A stretch of DNA of 64,000 nucleotides from Streptomyces sp. DT2A-34 (GCF_030499515.1 NZ_JASTWJ010000001.1:3390001-3454000), one strand, 5' to 3'. Counted from the first letter of the stretch, positions 35,555-49,056 are shown. Notes: generated from the sequence alone by a model not told the origin. Program-made: numbers and translations.

Positions 35555-36574
35555 TCACTCCCTCGCGTCCGCGGAGCCCTCGCCGGCCCCCGTGCGCTCG
35601 GCGACCAGCGCCGCCGCCTCCTCGCGCAGATCGCGGCGCAGCTCCTTCGGCAGGGAGAAGGTGATGGACTCCTCGGCCGCCTTGACGAGCTCGACGTCGC
35701 CGTAGCCGCGCTGGGCGAGCCACTCCAGGACCTCCTCGACCAGCACCTCCGGGACGGAGGCGCCGGAGGTGACGCCCACCGTCGTGACGCCCTCCAGCCA
35801 GGCCTCGTCGATCTCGCTCGCGAAGTCCACGAGGTAGGCCTCGCGGGAGCCCGCCAGCTTGGCGACCTCGACCAGCCGCTTGGAGTTGGAGGAGTTGCGG
35901 GAGCCGACCACGATGACCAGCTCGGCCTCGGCGCCCATCTGCTTCACCGCGAGCTGGCGGTTCTGCGTGGCGTAGCAGATGTCGTCGCTGGGCGGGGAGA
36001 TCAGCTGCGGGAACTTCTCCTTCAGCGCGTCCACGGTCTCCATCGTCTCGTCGACGGAGAGGGTGGTCTGCGACAGCCACACGATCTTCGACGGGTCACG
36101 GACCTCGACCTTGGCGACATCCGCCGGGCCGTCGACGAGCTGGATGTGGTCGGGGGCCTCGCCGGACGTACCGATGACCTCTTCGTGACCCTCGTGCCCG
36201 ATCAGGAGGATGTCGTAGTCCTCCTTGGCGAAGCGGACGGCTTCCTTGTGGACCTTGGTGACCAGCGGGCACGTCGCGTCGATGGTGGCCAGCTTGCCGC
36301 GCGCGGCCTCCTCGTGGACGACGGGGGCCACGCCGTGTGCCGAGAACATGACGATGTTGCCCGGCGGGACCTCCTCCGTCCGCTCGACGAAGATCGCGCC
36401 CTTCTTCTCCAGGGTCTGGACGACGTACTTGTTGTGGACGATCTCGTGCCGGACGTACACCGGAGCGCCGTACTGCTCCAGGGCTTTCTCGACGGCGATC
36501 ACGGCGCGGTCCACACCCGCGCAGTAGCCACGGGGGGCGGCGAGCAGGACACGGCGGCCAGGCGAAGCAGTCAT
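35555..36574 (-). CDS. ispH: 4-hydroxy-3-methylbut-2-enyl diphosphate reductase
   Basis: The last enzyme of the MEP isoprenoid pathway, an iron-sulfur reductase giving IPP and DMAPP. The three cluster cysteines lie in [23 protein letters not shown] and [12 protein letters not shown]. The catalytic [11 protein letters not shown] segment follows the second. ATG at 36574 has GGGA just upstream; an ATG three codons earlier (36583) is the alternative. It is the first gene of a unit with ppgK. Confidence 0.96.
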   Translation of the reverse strand: MTASPGRRVLLAAPRGYCAGVDRAVIAVEKALEQYGAPVYVRHEIVHNKYVVQTLEKKGAIFVERTEEVPPGNIVMFSAHGVAPVVHEEAARGKLATIDATCPLVTKVHKEAVRFAKEDYDILLIGHEGHEEVIGTSGEAPDHIQLVDGPADVAKVEVRDPSKIVWLSQTTLSVDETMETVDALKEKFPQLISPPSDDICYATQNRQLAVKQMGAEAELVIVVGSRNSSNSKRLVEVAKLAGSREAYLVDFASEIDEAWLEGVTTVGVTSGASVPEVLVEEVLEWLAQRGYGDVELVKAAEESITFSLPKELRRDLREEAAALVAERTGAGEGSADARE

Positions 36575-36656
36575 GCGTCCCATCGTAAGGGTGCGGTCGG
36601 GGGGTCGAAGGTCGTGTGGGTGACGGGTTGGTGGGGAGACTGACGGTGGGCTGTGA

Positions 36657-36914
36657 GGGGTTTTTCGCCCCCGCCGCCCCTACCCGTCCCATCCTGAAGG
36701 GGCTCCGCCCCTTCGACCCCGGCCAGGGGGCTCCGCCCCCTGGACCCCCGCTCCTCAAACGCCGGAGTGGCTGGAATTACCCGTCCGGCGTTTGAGGACG
36801 AGGCCCGTTCAGGGCCGAAGCGGGGGTCTGGGGGCCGCAGGCCCCCAGAGGCGGGGTCGAAGGGGCGGCAGCCCCTGGGGATGGGACGGGTAGGGGCGGC
36901 GGGGGCGAAACCCC
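36657..36914. repeat. Large imperfect inverted repeat, Streptomyces intergenic type
   Basis: The 407-bp gap between ispH and xseA is filled by two arms. One begins GGGGTTTTTCGCCCCCGCC and the other ends in its complement (GGCGGGGGCGAAACCCC). Inside are matching blocks TACCCGTCCCAT / ATGGGACGGGTA and CTCAAACGCCGG / CCGGCGTTTGAG around a centre near 36778. Each arm also contains small hairpins (GGGGCTCCGCCCC). It looks like a dispersed palindromic repeat, possibly a MITE, not a gene. Confidence 0.7.
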
Positions 36915-36990
36915 GCGAGGCCGGCCGCAGCCCCGCCAGGCCCCCGTTCGGCTGGGCCACGTTGTCAGCGGCGGCCGTTACGCTCGGCGC

Positions 36991-38235
36991 ATGGCTGTGA
37001 ACACGTCTCCCGAATCGCCCCTGCCCGTCGGTGAGGTGTCGCGGCTCATCGGGGGGTGGATCGACCGGCTCGGGGCGGTGTGGGTCGAGGGGCAGATCAC
37101 GCAGTTGTCGCGGCGCCCCGGCGCCGGCGTCGTGTTTCTGACGTTGCGGGATCCGTCGTACGACATCTCCGTCAGCGTGACGTGCTACCGGCAGGTGTTC
37201 GACGACGTCGCCGACGTGGTGAGCGAGGGCGCCAGGGTCGTCGTACTGGCCAAGCCCGAGTGGTACGCCCCGCGCGGCCAGCTCTCCCTGCGCGCCACCG
37301 AGATAAAGCCCGTCGGCGTCGGCGAGCTCCTCGCCCGGCTGGAGATGCTGAAGAAGGCCCTCGCCGCGGAAGGGCTCTTCGCACCGGAGCGGAAGAAGCC
37401 GCTGCCCTTTCTCCCCCAGCTGATCGGCCTGGTCTGCGGGCGGGCCTCCGCCGCGGAGCGGGACGTGCTGGAGAACGCCCGCCACCGCTGGCCCGCCGTC
37501 CGCTTCGAGGTGCGCAACGTCCCCGTGCAGGGCGTGCACGCCGTACCGCAGGTCGTGCAGGCGGTGAAGGAGCTCGACGAGATCGACGACGTGGATGTGA
37601 TCATCGTCGCCCGGGGCGGCGGGAGCGTCGAGGATCTGCTGCCCTTCTCCGACGAGCAGCTGGTCCGGGCCGTCGCCTCATGCCGTACGCCGGTCGTGTC
37701 CGCCATCGGGCACGAGCCCGACAACCCCCTCCTCGACCACGTCGCCGACCTGCGGGCCTCCACCCCCACCGACGCGGCCAAGAAGGTCGTACCGGACGTG
37801 GGTGAGGAGTACGAGCGGATGCGGATGCTGCGCGACCGGGCCCGGCGGTGTGTCGAGGCGTTCGTCGAGCGGGAGAAGCGCGGGCTCGCGCATGCCCTCG
37901 CGCGGCCCTCGATAGAGGATCCGCACCGGATGATCGACGAACGCGCCGATCACGTGGCCTCGCTCCTGGACCGGAGCCGCCGCTGCCTCGGCCACCTCCT
38001 CGACCGCGCCGAGTCGGAGCTGACCCACACGCACGCGCGCGTGGTGGCCCTCTCCCCCGCGGCGACCCTGAAGCGCGGGTACGCGGTGCTGCAGAAGGCC
38101 GACGGGCATGTGGTGCGGGACCCGGGCGAGGTGACGGCGGACGAGGCGCTGCGGGCGCGGGTCGCCGAGGGAGAGTTCTCCGTACGGGTCGACGCACGCG
38201 TCGACGCACGCGTCGACGCACAGGCCGATGCATAG
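36991..38235 (+). CDS. xseA: Exodeoxyribonuclease VII large subunit
   Basis: A 414-aa nuclease subunit with an N-terminal OB-fold ([24 protein letters not shown]) and the catalytic domain with [20 protein letters not shown] and [27 protein letters not shown]. It ends in [15 protein letters not shown], from a 12-nt tandem repeat in the last 50 bases. The small subunit gene follows 9 nt after the stop. Confidence 0.95.
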   Translation: MAVNTSPESPLPVGEVSRLIGGWIDRLGAVWVEGQITQLSRRPGAGVVFLTLRDPSYDISVSVTCYRQVFDDVADVVSEGARVVVLAKPEWYAPRGQLSLRATEIKPVGVGELLARLEMLKKALAAEGLFAPERKKPLPFLPQLIGLVCGRASAAERDVLENARHRWPAVRFEVRNVPVQGVHAVPQVVQAVKELDEIDDVDVIIVARGGGSVEDLLPFSDEQLVRAVASCRTPVVSAIGHEPDNPLLDHVADLRASTPTDAAKKVVPDVGEEYERMRMLRDRARRCVEAFVEREKRGLAHALARPSIEDPHRMIDERADHVASLLDRSRRCLGHLLDRAESELTHTHARVVALSPAATLKRGYAVLQKADGHVVRDPGEVTADEALRARVAEGEFSVRVDARVDARVDAQADA

Positions 38236-38244
38236 GGTGGGCGA

Positions 38245-38484
38245 ATGACCAGCAAGGTGGAAGAGGCCCTCGGGTACGAGCAGGCCCGGGACGAGCTGAT
38301 CGAGGTCGTACGGCGCCTGGAGGCGGGCGGTACGACGTTGGAGGAGTCCCTCGCGCTCTGGGAGCGGGGCGAGGAGCTGGCCAAGGTGTGCCGGCGCTGG
38401 TTGGAGGGGGCGCGGGCGCGGCTGGACGCGGCACTCGCCGAGGAGGCCGAGGCCGAGCGGGAAGACGGCCAGGACGACTCGTGA
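38245..38484 (+). CDS. xseB: Exodeoxyribonuclease VII small subunit
   Basis: A 79-aa helical protein with [36 protein letters not shown], the XseB pattern. It binds the large subunit in a multimeric exonuclease. The acidic C-terminus ([14 protein letters not shown]) is common in actinobacteria. It is co-transcribed with xseA. Confidence 0.93.
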   Translation: MTSKVEEALGYEQARDELIEVVRRLEAGGTTLEESLALWERGEELAKVCRRWLEGARARLDAALAEEAEAEREDGQDDS

Positions 38485-38622
38485 CGTCATCGCGGTGATG
38501 TGAAGCGGATCACCACACCCCGCCTTTGGTTGAAGCTTGAACTTGTCTCGCGTACCGTCGACCCCGACAACCGGTCCCCGGTCCGTTTACGCGCACCACG
38601 CACATCCCGAGAAGGTTCACGC

Positions 38623-39213
38623 ATGTCTCTCGTTCTTGACTCCGCCGCCCAGGACCTGCTGTTCCGCGAGGCCCGCACCGCCAACTCCTTCACCGACGAG
38701 CCGGTGACCGAGGAGCAGGTCCAGGCGATCTACGACCTGGTCAAGTACGGCCCGACCGCCTTCAACCAGACGCCGCTGCGCATCACCCTGGTCCGCTCCG
38801 CCGAGGCCCGTGAGCGCCTGGTGCAGCACATGGCCGAGGGCAACCAGGCCAAGACCGCCGCCGCCCCGCTGGTCGCGATCCTGTCCGCGGACAACGAGTT
38901 CCACGAGGAGCTGCCGCACCTCTTCCCGGCCTTCCCGCAGGCGAAGGACCTCTTCTTCAGCGAGCGCGCGGCCCGTGAGAACGCCGCCGGCATGAACGCC
39001 GCCCTCCAGACCGCGTACTTCATCGTCGGCGTCCGCGCCGCCGGCCTGGCCGCCGGCCCCATGACCGGCTTCGACTTCGAGGGCGTCCGCAAGGAGTTCC
39101 TGGACGACGACCACACCCCGCTGATGGTCGTCAACATCGGCAAGCCGGGCCCCGACGCCTGGTACCCGCGCTCCCCCCGTCTGGAGTACGACCAGGTCAT
39201 CACGACGGTCTGA
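38623..39213 (+). CDS. Nitroreductase-family malonic semialdehyde reductase-like protein
   Basis: A 196-aa FMN-dependent oxidoreductase. It has KYGPTAFNQTPLRI near the N-terminus and NAALQTAYFIVGVRAAGLAAGPMTGFD in the centre, as in RutE/HadB-like nitroreductases. ATG at 38623 has GAAGG upstream. The leader has the direct repeat TTGAAGCTTGAA (about 38530-38541), a possible regulator or promoter element. The physiological substrate is not certain. Confidence 0.85.
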   Translation: MSLVLDSAAQDLLFREARTANSFTDEPVTEEQVQAIYDLVKYGPTAFNQTPLRITLVRSAEARERLVQHMAEGNQAKTAAAPLVAILSADNEFHEELPHLFPAFPQAKDLFFSERAARENAAGMNAALQTAYFIVGVRAAGLAAGPMTGFDFEGVRKEFLDDDHTPLMVVNIGKPGPDAWYPRSPRLEYDQVITTV

Positions 39214-39250
39214 CCGACCCGAGCACCCGGCGGGCACCGAGCCCGCGCAC

Positions 39251-39289
39251 ACGAAAGGCCCCCGGCGGTGTCGCCAGGGGGCCTTTCGT
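39251..39289. terminator. Bidirectional terminator
   Basis: ACGAAAGGCCCCC (39251-39263) and GGGGGCCTTTCGT (39277-39289) pair perfectly around a loop that itself can form GGCG/CGCC. It serves the nitroreductase gene on the plus strand and the DUF4245 gene on the minus strand. Confidence 0.85.
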
Positions 39290-39314
39290 CGTCAGCCGAG
39301 TCGTGCGCGGACGG

Positions 39315-39836
39315 TCAGTGCGCCTGCAGCGCCTTCGCCATCCGCGTCAGCTGCTCGAACGACGCCGTCCCCGCCACCACGGTCGTCGCGCCCTTCTCCT
39401 GGTGCACGAGGGCGTCGTACCGGCCGCCCGTGTACCGCGTCCACGTCCGGTCGCCGATCTCCTCGGTGACCTTGGTCGCCTGCCCGCCCTGGGTGGCCTC
39501 CTCCAGGAAGGTCGCCGGCTTCTCGGCCGACTGCTCGACCTGCACGTACTCCCCTCCGGGGATGTGGAAGCCGAGGTGCCACGCGTCGAAGTCGTCGCCC
39601 TTGAAGCGGACGGAGGTCGCCTTCCAGGACTCGGGCAGGCCCTGCGGCGCGACCACGGGGTAGGACGCCGCGCGGCGGGCCGTGAGCAGCTCGACGCGGT
39701 AGTCGACCCGCGGGAGGTCGGGAGCGCCGTCCTCATGGGGAACGAAGAGATAGATGACTCCCGCCGCGAGCACGGTCACTCCCAGGGAGAGGACCATGTT
39801 GCGGACCGACTTCTGCTTGCCGTTCGAACCTGCCAC
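39315..39836 (-). CDS. DUF4245 family protein, membrane-anchored
   Basis: A 173-aa protein with one N-terminal hydrophobic segment (MVLSLGVTVLAAGVIYLFV) and an outward-facing C-terminal domain. The segments YPVVAPQGLPESWKATSVRF and WHLGFHIPGGEYVQVEQS match DUF4245. The function is unknown. It is next to and divergent from glpX, a conserved arrangement in actinobacteria. Confidence 0.85.
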   Translation of the reverse strand: MAGSNGKQKSVRNMVLSLGVTVLAAGVIYLFVPHEDGAPDLPRVDYRVELLTARRAASYPVVAPQGLPESWKATSVRFKGDDFDAWHLGFHIPGGEYVQVEQSAEKPATFLEEATQGGQATKVTEEIGDRTWTRYTGGRYDALVHQEKGATTVVAGTASFEQLTRMAKALQAH

Positions 39837-39963
39837 GCCCCCTATCGTCGCAGGTGCCCCGGCTGCTCATCCGTGGGGCCCCCTGCTCATACTGCGCGCC
39901 CGAGGATAGAGTCAGGGCGGTCACCCTCATCCGGCCGTCGTCGTATCAGAAAGGTGCGCTCCG

Positions 39964-41001
39964 ATGACCGAGAATCATCATCATCTGCCGTCCGAACTCG
40001 AAGTACCCAGCGAAGCCCCCGACCGCAACCTCGCCCTGGAACTGGTCCGCGTGACCGAAGCGGCGGCGATGGCCGCGGGCCGCTGGGTCGGGCGCGGCGA
40101 CAAGAACGGCGCCGACGGTGCCGCGGTGCGCGCCATGCGGACCCTCGTCCACACCGTGTCGATGAACGGCGTCGTCGTCATCGGTGAGGGCGAGAAGGAC
40201 GAAGCACCGATGCTCTTCAACGGAGAGCGGGTCGGCGACGGAACCGGGGCCGAGGTCGACATCGCCGTCGACCCGATCGACGGGACCACGCTGACCGCGA
40301 AGGGCATGCCCAACGCGATCTCCGTGCTCGCCGCGGCCGACCGGGGGTCCATGTTCGACCCGTCCGCCGTCTTCTACATGGACAAGCTGGTCACCGGGCC
40401 CGAGGCCGCCGACTTCGTCGACATCAACGCGCCCGTGGAAGTGAACATCCGCCGGGTCGCCAAGGCGAAGCGGTCCACGCCGGAGGACGTCACCGTCGTC
40501 ATCCTCGACCGGCCTCGCCACGAGGGCATCATCAAGGAGATCCGGGACGCCGGTGCGCGCATCAAGCTGATCTCCGACGGCGATGTCGCCGGGTCCATCT
40601 ACGCACTGCGTGAGGGCACCGGCGTCGACATGCTGCTCGGCATCGGCGGTACGCCGGAGGGGATCATCTCGGCCTGTGCCGTGAAGTGCCTCGGTGGAAC
40701 CATCCAGGGCAAGCTGTGGCCGAAGGACGACGAGGAGCGGCAGCGGGCGATCGACGCCGGGCACGACCTGGACCGGGTGCTGATGACCGATGACCTGGTC
40801 GCCGGGGACAACGTGTTCTTCGTCGCGACCGGGATCACCGACGGTGAGTTGCTGCGGGGTGTGCGGTACCGGTCGGAGACCGCGACCACCGACTCGATCG
40901 TGATGCGGTCGAAGTCGGGGACGGTGCGCAGGATCGACTCCGAGCACCGGTTGAGCAAGCTGCGGGCTTACAGCGCGATTGACTTCGACCGCGCGAAGTA
41001 G
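39964..41001 (+). CDS. glpX: Class II fructose-1,6-bisphosphatase
   Basis: A 345-aa lithium-sensitive phosphatase of gluconeogenesis. Metal and phosphate motifs are present: [20 protein letters not shown] and [17 protein letters not shown] at 39964 follows AGAAAGGTG. Class II is the main FBPase of actinobacteria. Confidence 0.95.
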   Translation: MTENHHHLPSELEVPSEAPDRNLALELVRVTEAAAMAAGRWVGRGDKNGADGAAVRAMRTLVHTVSMNGVVVIGEGEKDEAPMLFNGERVGDGTGAEVDIAVDPIDGTTLTAKGMPNAISVLAAADRGSMFDPSAVFYMDKLVTGPEAADFVDINAPVEVNIRRVAKAKRSTPEDVTVVILDRPRHEGIIKEIRDAGARIKLISDGDVAGSIYALREGTGVDMLLGIGGTPEGIISACAVKCLGGTIQGKLWPKDDEERQRAIDAGHDLDRVLMTDDLVAGDNVFFVATGITDGELLRGVRYRSETATTDSIVMRSKSGTVRRIDSEHRLSKLRAYSAIDFDRAK

Positions 41002-41114
41002 TGAGTAGCGCCTGAGAGCTCGGGACTGCGGATCGTCGGCGGCTACCGGTTGTGTGTGGTTGATCGCGCAGTTCCCCGCGCCCCTTGGGTTGGCCCACTC
41101 CCCTTGGTCAAAAA

Positions 41115-41140
41115 GGCGCCCCCTGTGCGGAGGGGGCGCC
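41115..41140. terminator. Hairpin terminator between glpX and the whiB-like gene
   Basis: GGCGCCCCC (41115-41123) pairs with GGGGGCGCC (41132-41140). On the minus strand it is followed by CTTTTTGACC, a T-run, so it fits as the whiB-like terminator and can also stop glpX transcription. Confidence 0.75.
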
Positions 41141-41152
41141 CTTTGTTGCTTC

Positions 41153-41530
41153 TCAGCCTGCCTGCGCTATACGGTCCGCCGTCCTCGTCGCCTTCTTCAA
41201 CTCCATCTCGCGGCGGCGGCGCCTCGCCAGGACCACTCGGCGTTCCGCTGCGGTGAGACCGCCCCAGACGCCGTACGGTTCGGGCTGCAGAAGGGCGTGT
41301 TCGCGGCACTCGACCATGACCGGACAGCGGGCGCAGACTCGCTTGGCGGCCTCCTCGCGGGAGAGGCGGGCCGCGGTGGGCTCCTTCGAAGGGGCGAAGA
41401 ACAGGCCGGCCTCGTCGCGGCGGCACACGGCCTCTGTATGCCACGGGGCGTCTTGGTCCCTGTCTCGCACTGGCACCCGCTGGGCCGGAACGGCAGCTAC
41501 CTGCAGGGACGAATGCGGCGGTTGCAGCAC
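41153..41530 (-). CDS. WhiB-family iron-sulfur regulator
   Basis: A 125-aa Wbl protein with the four cluster cysteines: one in EAVCRRDE and the others in RVCARCPVMVEC. The GVWGG turn and a basic C-terminal tail (RRVVLARRRRREM) follow. These [4Fe-4S] proteins bind the sigma factor and DNA. Its place between glpX and the fumarase genes matches wblI of S. coelicolor, as recalled. The start is GTG at 41530; the frame stays open further upstream to 41576. Confidence 0.88.
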   Translation of the reverse strand: MLQPPHSSLQVAAVPAQRVPVRDRDQDAPWHTEAVCRRDEAGLFFAPSKEPTAARLSREEAAKRVCARCPVMVECREHALLQPEPYGVWGGLTAAERRVVLARRRRREMELKKATRTADRIAQAG

Positions 41531-41705
41531 GGTCTACTCCTGACGACGGCTTCGCGAGCGAGAGACGATGCAGCAAGGTCTACCCGCTGTGCGCGCGCCT
41601 ATGCAGCCAGTTCCGAACCGCTGGATTTCGGGGGGTCGTGCGCGCCGCCGCAGGGCGACGGGAACGGCCGTGGAGCCGGGACGGAGACGGACTGATTCGC
41701 GATCG

Positions 41706-42395
41706 TCAACGATCCAGATGCTTGCGCAAACCCTTGTCGACCTTGCGCTGCACGCGGTCGAGAATGTCCGCGACGAGCTTCCCCCGCTTCGGCCGGCCCT
41801 CGATGTGGCCGAGTACCGCCCAGCCGTCGACATGGACGACCGGCGCCTGGGGATCCTCCGCGTCGAGCGTGTCCACCTCGAAGTTGCCGAGGACACCGCC
41901 GCCCGTGCCGCGCAGCGAGACGTTCTCCGGCACGCGGACCTCCACGCTGCCGAAGACCGATATCGCGCGGATGACGACCTGCTGGTACTCGAAGAGCGCC
42001 TCACTGAGGTCTATCTCCACGCTGCCGAAGATCGCGTACGCATGGATACGGCGGCCCGCGCGCCAACGGCCCCTGCGGACGGCGCTGCTGAAGACCGCCA
42101 CCACGTTCTCGTCGGGGTCGGCGGGGATCGCGCCGGGGGCGGGGCGGGCGGGGGCGGGCACATACGGCGCGCGGCGCACGTGGGCTGCGGGCAGGTCCCG
42201 TATGAAGACATCCAGTTCACCGACCGTCTTCGCCGCCAGCACGCCCTCGACGCGCTCGGCGTGCTCATCGGCGGTGAGGCGGCCCTCGGCCAGGGCGTCG
42301 CGCAGGATGTCGGCGATCCGGTCGCGATCGGCGTCGGAGGCGCGGAGCTCGGTGACATCGGAGACGGTGGGCGCAGGGCGCTTCTGAAGGTCCAC
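41706..42395 (-). CDS. DUF1707 protein with LiaF-like C-terminal domain
   Basis: A 229-aa soluble protein. The N-terminal DUF1707 motif reads LRASDADRDRIADILRDAL and GRLTADEHAERVE. After a Pro/Ala linker comes a beta-helix-like region with repeated FGSVEI / FGSVEV / LGNFEV units, as in LiaF-type cell-wall-stress proteins. A regulatory or stress role is likely by family. It diverges from the class I fumarase gene. Confidence 0.85.
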   Translation of the reverse strand: MDLQKRPAPTVSDVTELRASDADRDRIADILRDALAEGRLTADEHAERVEGVLAAKTVGELDVFIRDLPAAHVRRAPYVPAPARPAPGAIPADPDENVVAVFSSAVRRGRWRAGRRIHAYAIFGSVEIDLSEALFEYQQVVIRAISVFGSVEVRVPENVSLRGTGGGVLGNFEVDTLDAEDPQAPVVHVDGWAVLGHIEGRPKRGKLVADILDRVQRKVDKGLRKHLDR

Positions 42396-42560
42396 GACAA
42401 GCAGCGTACCGAAACACGATAGATCGCGATACCCCTGCGGATGACGAAGGGGATGCCGAACTGAGCCTTACCTCACAAGCTCCCGGCCTCGGACAGGTTC
42501 TACGCTGATGAGGCCGCCAATGGAGGCGGCTGTCGTCTGTCGAGTGAGGAATGGGCTGAG

Positions 42561-44252
<1,692 letters not shown>

Positions 44253-44270
44253 CGCCCGCGTTCGTACGGA

Positions 44271-44303
44271 CCGCCCTCACCCGTGGACGACGGGTGAGGG
44301 CGG
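44271..44303 (+). terminator. Terminator after the class I fumarase
   Basis: CCGCCCTCACCCGT (44271-44284) pairs fully with ACGGGTGAGGGCGG (44290-44303) around a 5-nt loop, 18 nt past the stop. Confidence 0.8.
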
Positions 44304-44397
44304 GGCCCACGAGGAGTGACGAGACCGCGCCTGACGATCCCGGGTGGGGAATACACCCCCAAACCCATGCGCTCTCACTCCCGGAGGTACGACAACG

Positions 44398-45807
<1,410 letters not shown>

Positions 45808-45879
45808 CCAATGATCACCGCGGCGTGAACCGTGACGCGTGCCGCAGCGTCGTATGCCTGTGGCACCTAATATCTGTGC

Positions 45880-46575
45880 ATGGCGGACGGTGGAGCGGTG
45901 ACGACGGAAGTGGAAGCGGGCGGATCGACGGGCTTCTGGGCGCCCGGCACACACATCCTGTGGCGGTACCGGGAGAACGCCGGCCGTCGCTTCCACATCG
46001 CGCGTCCCGTCACCGTCGTACGGGACGACGCCGAGATCCTCGCCGTATGGCTGGCCCCGGGGACGGAGTGCGTCAAACCCGTGCTGGCCGACGGGACCTC
46101 CGTGCACATGGAACCGCTGGAGACGCGGTACACCAAGCCGCGTTCCGTCCAGCGCGACCGGTGGTTCGGGACCGGGGTGCTGAAGCTCGCGCGGCCCCGG
46201 GAGCCGTGGTCGGTGTGGCTGTTCTGGGAACCCGGGTGGCAGTTCAAGAACTGGTACGTGAACCTTGAGGAGCCGATGGCCCGTTGGGCGGGCGGGGTGG
46301 ACTCCGAGGACCACTTTCTCGACATCTCCGTGCACCCGGACCGCAGTTGGCACTGGCGGGACGAGGACGAGTTCGCGCAGGCCCAGCGGGACGGGCTGAT
46401 GGACGACCGGCTCGCCGCGCAGGTGCGGGAGGCGGGGCGCGAGGCGGTGGAGGTGATCCGCGCCTGGGGGTCGCCGTTCGCGGACGGCTGGCAGCACTGG
46501 CGCCCCGATCCCGCCTGGGCTGTACCTTCTTTGCCTGAGGACTGGGATCGCACACCCGCGCACATGTCCTCATGA
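45880..46575 (+). CDS. DUF402 domain protein
   Basis: A 231-aa protein with the DUF402 core: WYVNLEEPMARW, the SEDHFLDISVHPD block and DEDEFAQA. The family includes nucleoside di/triphosphatases such as Ntdp, with acidic metal ligands in those blocks. The exact substrate is unknown. It lies 72 bp after fumC on the same strand. Confidence 0.82.
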   Translation: MADGGAVTTEVEAGGSTGFWAPGTHILWRYRENAGRRFHIARPVTVVRDDAEILAVWLAPGTECVKPVLADGTSVHMEPLETRYTKPRSVQRDRWFGTGVLKLARPREPWSVWLFWEPGWQFKNWYVNLEEPMARWAGGVDSEDHFLDISVHPDRSWHWRDEDEFAQAQRDGLMDDRLAAQVREAGREAVEVIRAWGSPFADGWQHWRPDPAWAVPSLPEDWDRTPAHMSS

Positions 46576-46852
46576 GACCCTTGATGCGCCCCCGGGCAAC
46601 AAACGTAGGATCGTCCTCCGCAAGGGCGCGCAGCGACAACTACCGGAGTGCGCGCCGGGCTTGACCGATCGTCACCGAGGGGCGGCAGGACGTGAGCGAG
46701 GGTTACCAGGGCAACGTCGGGACGGGCAGACGCTGCCCCGACGGCACAGGAACTGCCTCTGGTCACGCGGCAATTCCGTTCCTGGGGCACGTATTCCGGG
46801 TATCGGAGTTTCGGCGGGCCGAACTGCGCGCATGGCGCGCAGCCCCGGACGG

Positions 46853-48994
46853 ATGGATTCGAAAGGCGTGACGGAGCAGCCGACCTCCTTCGAACGCCCC
46901 GAGACGGGCGTGGACCCCGCGGAGCCCCGCGGGGCGCTCGTGCGTACCTCGACACCGTCCACGGCGCACTCCACGCCGCCGCACTCCCCTGGCGGCGACT
47001 CCCGCGCGGGGACCGCCTTACCCGCGCAGGCGCGCACCGGAGAGACCCCCTCCACGCCGGGCAGCACCGCACCGTCCGGCCCGAGCAAGGAGCCCCCAGA
47101 CATCGCCGGCAACGGCCCCGAGCACTCGCAGCCCTCCGTCGCCGCCGAGCCCGACACACACCGGCCGCGGCCCGTTCCGGAGGCCATACCGCCCCAGCCC
47201 GGCGCCGAGCAGCCGCAGGATTCCGCCGAGCGGCGCTCCGGGCAGGGACTGCCGCCGGGGCGGCCCACGCCGATGCGGCGGGACGGAGACCGGCTGCGCT
47301 TCGTGGGCGCCGCCACCCGGCGGATCGCCCGCGGCATCGACCTGGACGAGATCGTGATGGGGCTGTGCCGGGCGACCGTGCCGACCTTCTCCGACGCGAT
47401 CCTCGTCTATCTGCGCGACCCGCTGCCGGTCGGCGACGAACGGCCCACGGGGCCCGTCGTGCTGCGGCTGCGCCGTACCGACCGGATCCCGGAGGAGCGG
47501 GACACCGAGGGCGGCTTCCTGTCCCCGGGGGCGCAGCAGCCGGAGCCGAACGAACTGTCCGAGCTGTCGGCCGTCACCGCCGAACTCTGCGAGGTGCGGC
47601 CCGGCGGTGCGCTCGCCGAGGTGCTGCGCGGCGTACGTCCCGTCTTCGCCGACGCGCCCGCCGCCCGCGCCGCCCTGCCCGAACTCCTCGGCGAGGACGG
47701 CGAGTTGATCATCCCCGACGGTCAGCGTGCGATCCTCGCCCCGCTGCGCGGCCGCCGCCGTGTCATCGGCGCCGCGGTCTTCCTGCGCCGCCCGGACCGC
47801 ATCGCCTTCGAGCCCGACGACCTCCTCGTCGCCGCCCAGCTCGCCACGCACAGCGCGCTCGGCATCGACAAGGCGGTGCTGTACGGCCGGGAGGCGTACA
47901 TCGCCGACGAGTTGCAGCGGACGATGCTGCCGGAGACCCTGCCGCGTCCGACGGGCGTGCGGCTCGCCTCCCGCTACCTCCCGGCCGCCGAGACGGCCCG
48001 GGTGGGCGGCGACTGGTACGACGCGATCCCGCTGCCGGGCAGCCGCGTGGCGCTGGTCGTCGGTGACGTCATGGGCCACTCCATGACGTCGGCCGCGATC
48101 ATGGGCCAGCTGCGGACCACGGCCCAGACCCTCGCCGGCCTCGACCTGCCCCCGCAGGAGGTCCTGCACCACCTCGACGAGCAGGCCCAGCGCCTGGGCA
48201 CCGACCGCATGGCGACCTGCCTGTACGCGGTCTACGACCCGGTCTCGCACCGCATCACCATCGCCAACGCCGGTCATCCGCCGCCGGTCCTGCTGCACCT
48301 GGGCGGCCGTGCGGAAGTGCTGCGCGTACCGGCAGGGGCGCCGATCGGCGTCGGCGGCGTCGACTTCGAGGCCGTGGAGCTGGACGCACCGGCCGGAGCG
48401 ACGCTGTTGCTGTACACCGACGGTCTCGTCGAGTCGCGCCTGCGTGACGTGTGGACCGGCATAGAGCAGCTGCGCGAGAAGCTCGCCGCCACCGCGCAGC
48501 TCACCGGACCCGACCACCCGCCGCCCCTCGAAGCGCTCTGCGACGAGGTCCTCGACATGCTCGGCCCGGGCGACCGGGACGACGACATCGCGCTGCTCGC
48601 CGCCCGCTTCGACGGGATCGCGCCGAGCGACGTGGCGTACTGGTTCCTGGAGCCGGAGGACGCGGCGCCGGGTCGTGCCCGACGGCTGGCCCGGCGTGCG
48701 CTGGCCCGCTGGGGCCTCGAGGAGCTCACCGACTCGGTCGAGCTGCTGGTCAGCGAGGTCGTGACCAACGCGGTGCGGTATGCCACGCGGCCGGTGACAT
48801 TGCGGTTGCTGCGGACCGATGTGCTGCGGTGCGAGGTCGGGGACGACGTACCGCAGTTGCCGCGCCTGCGCCAGGCCCGGGCCACGGACGAGGGCGGGCG
48901 TGGGCTGTACCTGGTGAACCGGCTGGCCCGTCGGTGGGGGGCCACGCGGTTGAGTACTGGCAAGGTGGTGTGGTTCGAACTGAACCGGGGCTGA
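46853..48994 (+). CDS. SpoIIE-type serine phosphatase with GAF and ATPase domains
   Basis: About 713 aa. A long disordered Pro/Ser/Thr region (1-150) precedes a GAF-like sensor domain (about 160-330). A PP2C/SpoIIE phosphatase follows, with ADELQRTMLPETLP, GGDWYDAIPL, GDVMGHSM and DDDIALLAAR. The end is an anti-sigma-factor-like histidine kinase fold (ELLVSEVVTNAVRYA, DEGGRGLYLVNRLA). Such proteins tune partner-switching of sigma factors. The start is uncertain: ATG 46853 and GTG 46868 are both possible, and the frame is open to 46661. A perfect terminator follows. Confidence 0.87.
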   Translation: MDSKGVTEQPTSFERPETGVDPAEPRGALVRTSTPSTAHSTPPHSPGGDSRAGTALPAQARTGETPSTPGSTAPSGPSKEPPDIAGNGPEHSQPSVAAEPDTHRPRPVPEAIPPQPGAEQPQDSAERRSGQGLPPGRPTPMRRDGDRLRFVGAATRRIARGIDLDEIVMGLCRATVPTFSDAILVYLRDPLPVGDERPTGPVVLRLRRTDRIPEERDTEGGFLSPGAQQPEPNELSELSAVTAELCEVRPGGALAEVLRGVRPVFADAPAARAALPELLGEDGELIIPDGQRAILAPLRGRRRVIGAAVFLRRPDRIAFEPDDLLVAAQLATHSALGIDKAVLYGREAYIADELQRTMLPETLPRPTGVRLASRYLPAAETARVGGDWYDAIPLPGSRVALVVGDVMGHSMTSAAIMGQLRTTAQTLAGLDLPPQEVLHHLDEQAQRLGTDRMATCLYAVYDPVSHRITIANAGHPPPVLLHLGGRAEVLRVPAGAPIGVGGVDFEAVELDAPAGATLLLYTDGLVESRLRDVWTGIEQLREKLAATAQLTGPDHPPPLEALCDEVLDMLGPGDRDDDIALLAARFDGIAPSDVAYWFLEPEDAAPGRARRLARRALARWGLEELTDSVELLVSEVVTNAVRYATRPVTLRLLRTDVLRCEVGDDVPQLPRLRQARATDEGGRGLYLVNRLARRWGATRLSTGKVVWFELNRG

Positions 48995-49004
48995 GCGAAT
49001 CACA

Positions 49005-49041
49005 GTGGGCCGTACCGCCGCCGACCGGCGGTACGGCCCAC
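49005..49041. terminator. Perfect 16-bp hairpin terminator
   Basis: GTGGGCCGTACCGCCG (49005-49020) and CGGCGGTACGGCCCAC (49026-49041) are perfectly complementary around CCGAC. It sits between convergent genes, the SpoIIE-type phosphatase and the Tat-exported protein. Confidence 0.88.
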
Positions 49042-49056
49042 CGCTTCGCTCTGCCT

